From assembly GCA_040383485.1 (NCBI GenBank), contig JBEIDK010000165.1, forward strand, positions 1-6,848: a stretch of 6,848 nucleotides of DNA. Direction: 5' to 3'. Shown here in pieces: positions 1 to 6,093 of the stretch. The DNA is from JBEIDK01 sp040383485. Lineage in GTDB: Bacteria; Bacteroidota; Bacteroidia; UBA4408. Numbering within the stretch: position 1 is the stretch's first letter; each line of letters starts with the position of its first letter. The notes below the pieces were generated by a model that did not search any database, had not been told where the DNA came from, and was given only the letters and a program-made list of their open reading frames with translations. Made by a program: the position numbers and the translations under genes.

Positions 1-6
1 ATAACA

Positions 7-144
7 GCGTACAACTGGCACATTTGCAAAATGGCGAGGCCACAGCGTACTTGCAAGTTCCGTTTTCATTCTTACCTTCGTGGTAACTTGAAAGTGCAGA
101 CCTTCGAATATCGCCACTTCGCAAATCTGCCGAGCGTTATGTGC
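7..144 (+). other. attC-like recombination site, copy 1
   Basis: Imperfect palindrome of about 138 bp resembling an integron attC site. The left box GCGTACAAC (7-15) and right box GTTATGTGC (136-144) frame it. Inside, the arm at 22-37 is complementary to the arm at 111-126 at 14 of 16 positions. GGCA (17-20) also pairs with TGCC (128-131), leaving a C21-C127 mismatch that recurs in the other copies. The apical part holds a second stem of the type ACTTGCAAGTT/AACTTGAAAGT. The left and right boxes match each other only partly; the right box is instead an exact reverse complement of the left box of copy 2, as expected after cassette insertion at G^TT. The cassette this site belongs to lies mostly upstream of the window. 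Alternative: a non-integron interspersed palindromic repeat. Confidence 0.72.
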
Positions 145-2162
145 TATGCTACTGCTCCGAACTAACTGCACCATAAATTTAAAATGACACTATTAAAATC
201 TAAATAATGACAAAAAAAAATTTCTACCTAATCAGTTACTTTTTGCTTACACTTGGTAACCAAATTACTGGACAGACATTTCAACGAACATTTGGTTCAA
301 CATCATACGACTATGGTAAAAAGATTATCTCAACTTATGACAATTCCCTTGTATTAGTAGGCTTATATGGAGCAACAAAAGGAGTTTACCTTATTAAAGT
401 CGACACGCTTGGAAATACTATTTGGCAAAAAACATTCAATCCACCAAACATGTTATACTTCTATAATGATTACAGCATTAAGCAAACACCTGATAGTGGT
501 TTCATTATGGCAGGAAACATTTACAACTCAAATGGTTCTGCAACTCATATTTGTTTGATAAAAACTAATGCATTAGGCGACACTCTTTGGACAAAACAAT
601 ATGGAGGCCCAAACTTAGGATACTATGACGTTGTTGCATATGATGTTATTGTAACATCTGACAATGGTTATGCAGTTGTAGGAACTGAAAGCGAAAGTCC
701 AAATAAAAATGTTTTCATGCTAAAAACTGATAATAATGGAAATGTTCTTTGGGCAAAATATTTTGGCGGAACAATTAATGACGAAGGATATTCATTAAAG
801 CAAACTTCTGACAGTGGTTACATCATTGCAGGTTATACAGAAAGCTTTGGTCAAGGCAGTTGGGATGTTTATCTATTAAAAATTAGTGCTATTGGAAATC
901 TTCAATGGACAAAAACTTATGGGGGTAATCAAGGCGACTTAGCAAACCATATTGAAATTACTAACGATGGAGGATTTATTTTTACTGGCAAAACATCTGG
1001 TAATGGTGTAGGAACAATTAATGACAATGATTTATTCTTAATGAAAACAGATTCAGCTGGTAATAACGAGTGGATTTATACATACGGAGGAAGCTCTGAA
1101 GAAGTTGGCTTTTCCGTTAAGCAAACATCTGATAATGGTTTTATTTCAATTGGTTACACTTATAGTTCTGGAGCTGGACAATCTGATGTTTACCTACTTA
1201 AAACAGATTCAATAGGAAGTGTGTTATGGTCAAGCACTTTTGGGAGTGCTTCAAAGGAAGAAGGTAGCGATGTAATACAGCGTGGTTCAAATTATTTTTT
1301 AACAGGCACAACTAGAAATTTCAGTAAAGGATTTGAAGATGTTTACTTGATAAAAACTGATAGTATTGGCTTAGGAACTTGCAAAGAAGACACGGCTATA
1401 ACTATTCAAACTATATTAACATGGGTTCAAGGTTCAGGAGGAATAGAAAATGCTGGCTATACAATTCAATCAGACATCATTGTTGAAGGTACTGCTGACA
1501 CAGCTAATTATAATCCTTGTGTTTGTGTTCCTCCTATTGCAAATTTTGATTCGTACTTCACTCATAGTTGCGGTTTATTTCGTGATAATTCTACTTGGGC
1601 TAACGCTTGGTATTGGGACTTTGGTGACGGTGACACATCAAATGCTGAAGGAACCAGTCACTGTTTTGCAAATGGCAATTGGAATGTTTGCCTTACTGTT
1701 ACAAACGAATGCGGAAGCAGCACATTCTGCGATAGTATTTCTATATTGGAGGATATAAATGAAATTTCAAAAAACAAAACCAAAATTTCAGTTTTACCTA
1801 ATCCCTTTGACAACTTAACGACAATAAAATTTGAAAACACAATACACGATAAATTAAACCTGACATTAGTAAATCCAGTTGGACAAACCGCATTACAAAT
1901 TGACGACATCACTGGAAACGAAATTCAAATAGAGCGTAATGGATTACCAAGTGGACTATACTATATTCTGCTAAAAAGAAATGCAGAAATAATAGCAACT
2001 GACAAACTCATTATCCGATGAAAAGAAGCACAGCACATAACAGCACCTACAAGTCATGGCGGGTGAAGTGCGAACTTGCAAGTGTTAGCTTCGTTCTCAA
2101 CGCCAGTGCATGCCGACACATTTCGGCTTCGAATGCCGCCACGAACTTGTAGCTGCAAAACG
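137..2162 (+). mobile_element. Putative integron gene cassette 1 (single gene plus attC)
   Basis: Limits are set by the predicted G^TT cleavage points in attC copies 1 and 2, giving about 2.03 kb. It holds one + strand gene followed closely by an attC-like site, the normal cassette layout. If the ends are joined, right box GTTATGTGC (from copy 1) and left box GCACATAAC (copy 2) are perfectly complementary over 9 bases. That restores a symmetric outer stem that neither inserted site has on its own. No integrase is in the window, so mobility is inferred. The cassette is longer than most, because it carries a 604-codon gene. Confidence 0.62.
207..2021 (+). CDS. Secreted seven-repeat beta-propeller-like protein with PKD domain and T9SS type A sorting domain
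   Basis: Predicted exported or cell-surface protein of 604 residues. A signal peptide covers about residues 1-23, with a hydrophobic core and a Gly-Gln end. Residues about 24-392 contain seven repeats of roughly 50 residues, each with a T-S-D-N-G-Y-x-x-x-G type segment followed by an L-K-T-D-x-x-G-N-x-x-W type segment; seven such units suggest a seven-bladed propeller. A cysteine-containing linker leads to a PKD domain at about 441-515, with the typical W-Y-W-D-F-G-D-G-D core. Residues about 525-604 form a T9SS C-terminal domain: the L-P-N-P-F motif, the G-L-P-S-G-L-Y-Y-I segment and a final K-L-I-I-R. The family is known to be secreted by T9SS, with the tail removed on the way out. No catalytic residues are recognisable; binding or adhesion is a guess. 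The start follows a 62-base leader after attC copy 1. The stop lies 11 bases before attC copy 2, marking it as that site's cassette gene. Confidence 0.9.
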   Translation: MTKKNFYLISYFLLTLGNQITGQTFQRTFGSTSYDYGKKIISTYDNSLVLVGLYGATKGVYLIKVDTLGNTIWQKTFNPPNMLYFYNDYSIKQTPDSGFIMAGNIYNSNGSATHICLIKTNALGDTLWTKQYGGPNLGYYDVVAYDVIVTSDNGYAVVGTESESPNKNVFMLKTDNNGNVLWAKYFGGTINDEGYSLKQTSDSGYIIAGYTESFGQGSWDVYLLKISAIGNLQWTKTYGGNQGDLANHIEITNDGGFIFTGKTSGNGVGTINDNDLFLMKTDSAGNNEWIYTYGGSSEEVGFSVKQTSDNGFISIGYTYSSGAGQSDVYLLKTDSIGSVLWSSTFGSASKEEGSDVIQRGSNYFLTGTTRNFSKGFEDVYLIKTDSIGLGTCKEDTAITIQTILTWVQGSGGIENAGYTIQSDIIVEGTADTANYNPCVCVPPIANFDSYFTHSCGLFRDNSTWANAWYWDFGDGDTSNAEGTSHCFANGNWNVCLTVTNECGSSTFCDSISILEDINEISKNKTKISVLPNPFDNLTTIKFENTIHDKLNLTLVNPVGQTALQIDDITGNEIQIERNGLPSGLYYILLKRNAEIIATDKLIIR

Positions 2163-2171
2163 TTGGTACGC
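2033..2171 (+). other. attC-like recombination site, copy 2
   Basis: Palindrome of about 139 bp. The left box GCACATAAC is at 2033-2041 and the right box GTTGGTACGC at 2162-2171. The arm CTACAAGT (2047-2054) is fully complementary to ACTTGTAG (2145-2152). The next inner segment ATGGCGG (2056-2062) pairs with CCGCCA (2136-2141), with one extra base on the right arm. A C-C mismatch (2046/2153) flanked by GCA/TGC repeats the arrangement of copies 1 and 3. The left box matches the right box of copy 1 perfectly but its own right box poorly, the signature of an inserted cassette. It shares the segment CTTCGAATGCCGCCAC with copy 3 at 15 of 16 bases, but its apical loop is the most divergent of the three. 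Confidence 0.75.
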
Positions 2172-2257
2172 AACCAATGACACACTCGCAACGACATCAC
2201 TAAACTATGCAGACCTAAAACGAAAACCCCTCGCTTTGCCAACCCACATTTTAGCAC

Positions 2258-2317
2258 TTTAAAATTTTTAATCAAGTGCAGTAGAAATATAAAAGGCAGT
2301 GCAATAAAAATTTTAAA
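2258..2317. repeat. 13-bp inverted repeat, AT-rich hairpin
   Basis: TTTAAAATTTTTA at 2258-2270 is the exact reverse complement of TAAAAATTTTAAA at 2305-2317, with 34 bases between. The A+T composition makes it a weak stem, and chance is possible in DNA this AT-rich. No T-run follows it, so it is not a terminator. Confidence 0.45.
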
Positions 2318-2390
2318 CAGCTAAAATTCTCCAGCCGCTCACCCTTGTGGCAACATCGACAAGACCGTGCAAACTTTAAACATTCAAGAC

Positions 2391-2513
2391 GACCTAAACT
2401 TGTATATCGACAGCAACTCAATGACCTAAACTTGCTATTCGACCGCAAATAATACGCCTATAACTTTCAAGTCGACAAAACTCAATAACCCAAACTAAAA
2501 TGACCTAAACCTT
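2391..2513 (+). repeat. Degenerate short direct repeats (GACCTAAAC family)
   Basis: GACCTAAACTTG occurs at 2391-2402 and again at 2423-2434, a 32-base step. The related GACCTAAACCTT is at 2502-2513, and GACCTAAAAC sits upstream at 2212-2221. Units of the form TCGAC-A(GC)AACTCAAT-RACCYAAACT can be aligned at 2407-2432 and 2472-2496 with one gap and a few mismatches. The spacing is too irregular and the similarity too low for a CRISPR array. One frame across the units is open and reads Leu-Asn-rich, but it has no start codon. Confidence 0.5.
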
Positions 2514-2528
2514 AAATAAAAAATATTG

Positions 2529-2554
2529 CGGTGGTTTCGCCACCGTTTTTTTTT
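2529..2554 (+). terminator. Rho-independent terminator
   Basis: A perfect 6-bp GC-rich stem, CGGTGG (2529-2534) with CCACCG (2540-2545), has a five-base TTTCG loop and is followed at once by nine T residues (2546-2554). It ends + strand transcription. It lies upstream of the response regulator with no gene between it and attC copy 2, so it may end read-through from cassette 1 or a transcript from the non-coding head. The A-rich bases on its left could let it work weakly on the other strand. Confidence 0.82.
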
Positions 2555-2620
2555 AGTTTCAACAATCACATTAATGAGAGTAATAATTGAAAGATAGTGT
2601 TTTATACAAATAGAAAATGC

Positions 2621-2628
2621 TATAATTG
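2621..2628 (+). promoter_or_regulatory. Possible -7 element of the response regulator promoter
   Basis: TATAATTG matches seven of eight positions of the Bacteroidota -7 consensus TAnnTTTG and lies 43 bases before the preferred ATG at 2672. No TTG -33 element is seen at the expected spacing. If used, the transcript would start downstream of the alternative ATG at 2597, which favours the 2672 start. Confidence 0.25.
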
Positions 2629-2671
2629 CATTAACAAAAATTTTAAAAAACAATCTTTTCTATTTAGTTTT

Positions 2672-3352
2672 ATGCTAAACATTATTGTAGCCGAAGACGA
2701 TAAACATATTTGCCAAAGTATCGGAAAAAACATTAAAAAAGTATTATCCGAAACCAATATATTATTTGCCTATAACGGCAATCAAGTATTAGAACTTTTA
2801 CAGGCAAACACAGTAAACGTAATTATTATGGATATTGATATGCCACTTAAAGGTGGATTGGAAACAACAAGCCAAGCATTAAAAATTAACCAAGAGGTTA
2901 AAATAATATGCACCTCTTCATACAAAACACCCGAATTTTTAATCAACATGAAAATACTCGGAGTATCTGGTTTTATTCAAAAACACTGCGATGCTATTGA
3001 ATATAAATACGCTATAAAAGCAGTACTTAATAATGACATTTATTTTGCTGAACCAATACTATTATTGCTTAAAGAAAAAGGATTGTATAAGCCTAAAGCA
3101 GAAATAAAAAAAAACATTCATGTTTACCATATTACTGAAACCGAATTTATTGTTTTAAAATATGTTTGTGATGGATTTACTAATGAGGCAATTGCAGCAA
3201 TCATGCATATTAAAATAAAAGCCGTGGAGAAGAATTTGACAAGAATTTACAGAAAACTAATACCCGAAATAAAAAATGTAAAGCATAAAAGAGAAATGCT
3301 TATGCAATTACCAGTTGTAATAGCGTGGTACAAAAACACAATTGAGAATTAA
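2672..3352 (+). CDS. Orphan response regulator, REC domain plus LuxR-type HTH
   Basis: Cytoplasmic two-component transcriptional regulator of 226 residues. The receiver domain spans about residues 1-122, with the acidic pair E8-D9-D10, phospho-acceptor D54 in M-D-I-D-M-P, the Thr/Ser switch near T81-S82, and conserved K104 in G-F-I-Q-K. After a linker, a LuxR/FixJ-type helix-turn-helix runs from about 154 to 200, opening I-T-E-T-E-F and containing D-G-F-T-N-E-A-I-A. The frame stays open upstream to an ATG at 2597, but those 25 residues are Asn/Lys/Cys-rich and precede a canonical receiver start, so I chose the ATG at 2672. No histidine kinase is in the window, so it must pair with a distant kinase. 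It lies between its own upstream terminator and a downstream hairpin and is probably monocistronic. Targets are unknown; control of the downstream surface genes is only a possibility. Confidence 0.9.
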   Translation: MLNIIVAEDDKHICQSIGKNIKKVLSETNILFAYNGNQVLELLQANTVNVIIMDIDMPLKGGLETTSQALKINQEVKIICTSSYKTPEFLINMKILGVSGFIQKHCDAIEYKYAIKAVLNNDIYFAEPILLLLKEKGLYKPKAEIKKNIHVYHITETEFIVLKYVCDGFTNEAIAAIMHIKIKAVEKNLTRIYRKLIPEIKNVKHKREMLMQLPVVIAWYKNTIEN

Positions 3353-3366
3353 TAAGTATTTCTTAT

Positions 3367-3416
3367 CCCACCAATTTGATAGGGTTACCCCCCCCAATTG
3401 TAGTGGGTTTGTTTTT
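3367..3416 (+). terminator. Probable terminator of the response regulator gene
   Basis: CCCACCAATT (3367-3376) pairs with AATTG and GTGGG (3396-3407), with a two-base TA bulge. The loop contains GGGTTACCC, which can form a small inner stem. TTTGTTTTT follows (3408-3416). It starts 14 bases after the stop codon, a normal place for a terminator; the bulge and interrupted T-run make it less certain than the one at 2529. Confidence 0.55.
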
Positions 3417-3547
3417 ACAGTGCAAGAGTACAAAACTCTATAAAAGCACAGTCTTTAATAGCTTTTACAACTTTTGTGGCTTAAATAAGTCGTATAAACT
3501 GTAAATCAATTTTAAACCTACACTTTACTAATTGCATATTTATTCTT

Positions 3548-3555
3548 TATGTTTG
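3548..3555 (+). promoter_or_regulatory. Possible Bacteroidota promoter -7 element
   Basis: TATGTTTG fits the TAnnTTTG consensus at all eight positions. The nearest upstream TTG (3532-3534) is only 13 bases away, shorter than the usual spacing near 20, so the -33 part is unsupported. It could drive a short transcript ending at the hairpin at 3663-3703, or contribute to expression of the gene at 3799. Confidence 0.3.
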
Positions 3556-3662
3556 TTATAATCAACTATTAAGAATAATTAATAATGGCACAACCCCAAA
3601 AGCCAAAAGTAAACAGAGTAGGGATAACATTATGTAAAATGTAATCACGTTACCTCAATAAA

Positions 3663-3703
3663 AAAAGCCCCGAAACAAAAAAGGTTTTCTGCTGGGGGCT
3701 TTT
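3663..3703. terminator. Terminator-like hairpin, possibly bidirectional
   Basis: AAAAGCCCC (3663-3671) is the exact complement of GGGGCTTTT (3695-3703), enclosing 23 bases. A-run then GC stem then T-run is the layout of a bidirectional terminator, although the + strand T-run is only four long. It lies 95 bases before the lamin-tail gene, so it may also act as an attenuator for that gene. Confidence 0.6.
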
Positions 3704-3798
3704 CGAGCCAATACATTAGTATTAACTTCTGTTCAAAACTTTGCAAGGCTAAGAACACAGCAAAGGAAACCTTTTAATTTAAAATAAATATTTAAAAA

Positions 3799-5076
3799 AT
3801 GAAAAAAAACTACATTAAATTTCTACTTGGTTCGGCATTAGCTTTGAGCCTAAACATAAAAGCACAAACGGGCGGTTGCACTGCACCATTTATTTCAGAA
3901 GTTGTATTTGCAAAAGACCAAATTTCCTTATCAGGAGTTAGTCCAATCGACAACAGCTATGCGGTTGAACTTTTCAATCCAAGCGGTGCAGACCTTGACT
4001 TAAGTGGTTATTCAATTAAACTATATGGTTCAAGCAATACGCCAGTTTCAATTAATTTAAGCGGTATTGTAGCTTCAAAAGGCAAATTTGTTGTTAGTTT
4101 TTCTAATTCTGATTTACCATTAACTGCTATTTCAGATTTATTGAGTAATGACCTTGATTTTCAAGAAAAGTCAAGACTTGAGTTTTGGAGTCCAAATGGT
4201 TTACTTGACCGTATTGGAGAAGTAAATTTAACGCAAGCCGATGTAATTAACATTGCCGCAGCACTTGCAGACCCTGCAAATTATCTAAATACTTTAAATT
4301 TAGATTTAAGTTCTTTAGAAAATATTACTGCACGACGTAAAGCAACCGAATCAGAAGGCGACCCTACATTTACACAACCAGCCGATAAATGGGAGCTTGC
4401 ACAAAACGGGGATATTAGCAATTTAGGGCTATTCAACAATGTGTGTATGACTGCAGCAACTGTTTCATTCAGTGGTTCAACAACATACACAATAACACAA
4501 GGAGTAACTAATGCAGAACCTGTTTACATTAATGTTATTTCCAATGGTGGAGGAACTTGGCTTGTTACAATTTGTGGCACCGGAACAGGTTCTTCTCCTG
4601 CTTCAACTGGGGTTCATTATAATTTTCAATCTAGCCCAAATAATAATTGTTACTCCAACTACAATGTAACATCATATCAAATAATTGATTATCTTAACGT
4701 TGGAAGCATACCTTTTTCAGGAACAAAAACGGCGACACTTTCACTTTCAAGCACAGACCCTCAAGTAACTATTGACCCAAATTATGGAACGGCAACATTA
4801 AAAGTTATAGGAGGCATAAGTGGTGTTGAAGAGTTAATAAGCAAATATGATGTTTCAATTAGTCCAAGATGCATAGAGGACGAAGCTGTTTTTTCTATTA
4901 ATGCATCTAATGCAATTTATTCTATACTTAACCTTCAAGGGCAAGAAATTCAAAAAGGTGAATTAGAATTTGGCAAAACAAATTTGAACTTAGCAGGTAT
5001 TTCTAAAGGCAGTTATTTATTAAAAGTAAAAACAAGTAAAAATGAAATTTTCACTCTTAAAATTCTTAAGATTTAG
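3799..5076 (+). CDS. Secreted lamin-tail-domain protein with T9SS sorting domain
   Basis: Predicted exported protein of 425 residues. The signal peptide covers about 1-23, with lysines, a hydrophobic stretch and K-A-Q at the end. Residues about 27-215 resemble a lamin-tail domain (LTD): F-I-S-E-V, then Y-A-V-E-L-F-N-P-S-G, D-L-S-G-Y-S-I and a later F-V-V-S-F segment. A second beta-rich part, about 220-335, begins V-S-F-S-G-S-T-T-Y-T-I-T and ends with G-T-A-T-L-K-V; it looks like a degenerate Calx-beta or Ig-like module. Residues about 347-425 form a T9SS type A sorting domain, with the late motif G-I-S-K-G-S-Y-L-L-K-V and a Lys-rich tail. The usual N-P near the domain start is replaced by S-P-R-C, so the signal is somewhat diverged. 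LTDs are common in bacterial surface proteins, nucleases and adhesins; no nuclease motif is visible here. Only 3 bases separate its stop from the next ATG, implying an operon. Confidence 0.86.
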   Translation: MKKNYIKFLLGSALALSLNIKAQTGGCTAPFISEVVFAKDQISLSGVSPIDNSYAVELFNPSGADLDLSGYSIKLYGSSNTPVSINLSGIVASKGKFVVSFSNSDLPLTAISDLLSNDLDFQEKSRLEFWSPNGLLDRIGEVNLTQADVINIAAALADPANYLNTLNLDLSSLENITARRKATESEGDPTFTQPADKWELAQNGDISNLGLFNNVCMTAATVSFSGSTTYTITQGVTNAEPVYINVISNGGGTWLVTICGTGTGSSPASTGVHYNFQSSPNNNCYSNYNVTSYQIIDYLNVGSIPFSGTKTATLSLSSTDPQVTIDPNYGTATLKVIGGISGVEELISKYDVSISPRCIEDEAVFSINASNAIYSILNLQGQEIQKGELEFGKTNLNLAGISKGSYLLKVKTSKNEIFTLKILKI

Positions 5077-5079
5077 TAA

Positions 5080-5865
5080 ATGTCATTAAAACAATTCCAT
5101 ATCAATTTTATCGCATTTATTTTATTGTGCTTTCCCATTAGTGGGAAGGCACAATTAACATCTATCAGTATTAACTTTTTTGATTTTTTAAATTTCAAAC
5201 AAACCTCAGAATTATCAGACACCTCATTAAAGATAATAAACAAAAACAGGAATATAACACCATATTTGGGCATAAACTATCTTCTCAAATCTAGAAAAAG
5301 TGCAATTAATTTCGGAATTGGCTATTCAAAACCCCATGCTTCTAGTTCTTCTGGTAATTCTTATTTATCTGATTATAGATATTATGAAACATCATTAAAG
5401 TCAAATCAACTTTTTACACTAATAGGAATATCACAAACAATTACCGATGGCCAGAAAATTCAGTTTAGGCTTAATTTTAATTTACCTGTAAGCATCTTTT
5501 TGAATCAGGTTAAAAATGATTCTAATATTGCTAAAAACATTACAAATAATAGGTTATTGTATTCGAAAAGTACGAAAATTGAATATCCTACAAACTATCT
5601 ATTTGGTTTGTATGTAACACCAAATTTAACATATAAAATAAGTTCAAAACTCGGAATAAAGATTGAACAATCATTCGGCATCTCACTGACACAAAAAAAA
5701 GGAAAATCCATTATAACGGAGTCTAATCTATTGTCAAATAATACTTTTTCAAAATCTGTAAGATATCAAAATGAGAACTTTACGTATTTGAACTATCGCA
5801 GCTTTTTTACAATTGGTATTGTTTTATTAATTCAAAAAAAGTCAGAAAAGGTAATAAATAATTGA
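5080..5865 (+). CDS. Predicted outer-membrane beta-barrel-like protein, function unknown
   Basis: Predicted exported protein of 261 residues. I do not recognise a named family. The signal peptide is about residues 1-25, with a hydrophobic core F-I-A-F-I-L-L-C-F and ending G-K-A-Q. The mature part alternates polar and hydrophobic residues in strand-like segments (for example P-Y-L-G-I-N-Y, A-I-N-F-G-I-G-Y, F-R-L-N-F-N-L and L-G-I-K-I-E-Q-S-F-G-I) joined by Ser/Asn-rich loops. This is typical of small outer-membrane barrel proteins of Bacteroidota. The last strand (F-F-T-I-G-I-V-L-L) is followed by a short charged tail, unlike classical barrels that end in an aromatic residue. Its ATG lies 3 bases after the stop of the lamin-tail gene, so both are probably cotranscribed. 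It may anchor, export or receive its partner at the outer membrane, which is inference from position. Confidence 0.75.
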   Translation: MSLKQFHINFIAFILLCFPISGKAQLTSISINFFDFLNFKQTSELSDTSLKIINKNRNITPYLGINYLLKSRKSAINFGIGYSKPHASSSSGNSYLSDYRYYETSLKSNQLFTLIGISQTITDGQKIQFRLNFNLPVSIFLNQVKNDSNIAKNITNNRLLYSKSTKIEYPTNYLFGLYVTPNLTYKISSKLGIKIEQSFGISLTQKKGKSIITESNLLSNNTFSKSVRYQNENFTYLNYRSFFTIGIVLLIQKKSEKVINN

Positions 5866-6093
5866 AAGATAATTTAACAAAATTTTGTACACTCTCCAAA
5901 TTTAAAAACGCCAACTTCAAATTTAGGCAGACCATAGAAACCACGCGCATGCCTAGCACATTTTCATTTTTGCACAAGCCAATAGCAAAACTTAGAACAG
6001 ACTCCAAGCAAAAAAGAAAAAGAGCTTGTCATTTTCCCCTTTTGCCATTAACTAAAAAACAGTGCAAACATTCGGCGGACAGAAGACTTGGCA
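5866..6093. other. Non-coding stretch before attC copy 3
   Basis: About 230 bases between the barrel-like gene and attC copy 3. A frame opening with TTG at 5862 stays open to 6173, but it runs through the attC palindrome and encodes a Lys/Thr-rich sequence without domain character, so I do not call it. CAAGC/GCTTG near 6006-6029 could form a weak hairpin with a 14-base loop followed by T-rich sequence. It is a possible end for the upstream operon but not strong enough to list as a terminator. Confidence 0.4.

Larger units (their letters stand above)
2172..2528. other. Non-coding head of cassette 2
   Basis: About 360 bases with no convincing reading frame on either strand; ATG codons at 2178 and 2208 run into stops within a few codons. 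The stretch holds a 13-base inverted repeat (2258-2317) and a cluster of degenerate direct repeats built on GACCTAAAC (2391-2513, with an outlying copy at 2212). It ends in a strong terminator hairpin although no gene precedes it after attC copy 2. It could be a decayed gene, a non-coding RNA locus or a leader region. Confidence 0.5.
3353..3798. other. Intergenic region between response regulator and T9SS protein
   Basis: About 445 bases without a convincing gene. It holds a hairpin after the response regulator, an eight-base C run (3388-3395), a consensus -7 promoter element at 3548 and a terminator-like hairpin ending near 3703. The last 95 bases form the leader of the lamin-tail gene. The only open frame with ATG (3585-3644, 19 codons) is too short to call. 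No attC-like arms are present. Confidence 0.5.

Noticed and set aside
1450..1758. 102-codon + strand hydrophobic frame
   Set aside because: It lies in another frame inside the propeller-PKD gene, whose domain content supports the main frame.
2054..2275. 73-codon minus-strand frame over attC copy 2
   Set aside because: It is mostly the complement of the palindrome; no domain or signal is visible, and it opposes the direction of all real genes.
2391..2513. CRISPR-like array from the repeated GACCTAAAC motif
   Set aside because: Repeats are short, imperfect and irregularly spaced, and there are no cas genes nearby.
2597..2671. N-terminal extension of the response regulator to the ATG at 2597
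   Set aside because: The extra 25 residues are not receiver sequence, and the ATG at 2672 starts directly at the canonical first strand. A possible -7 element lies between the two starts.
3585..3644. 19-codon frame beginning M-A-Q-P-Q-K
   Set aside because: It is too short, with no membrane segment or family resemblance and no clear ribosome site.
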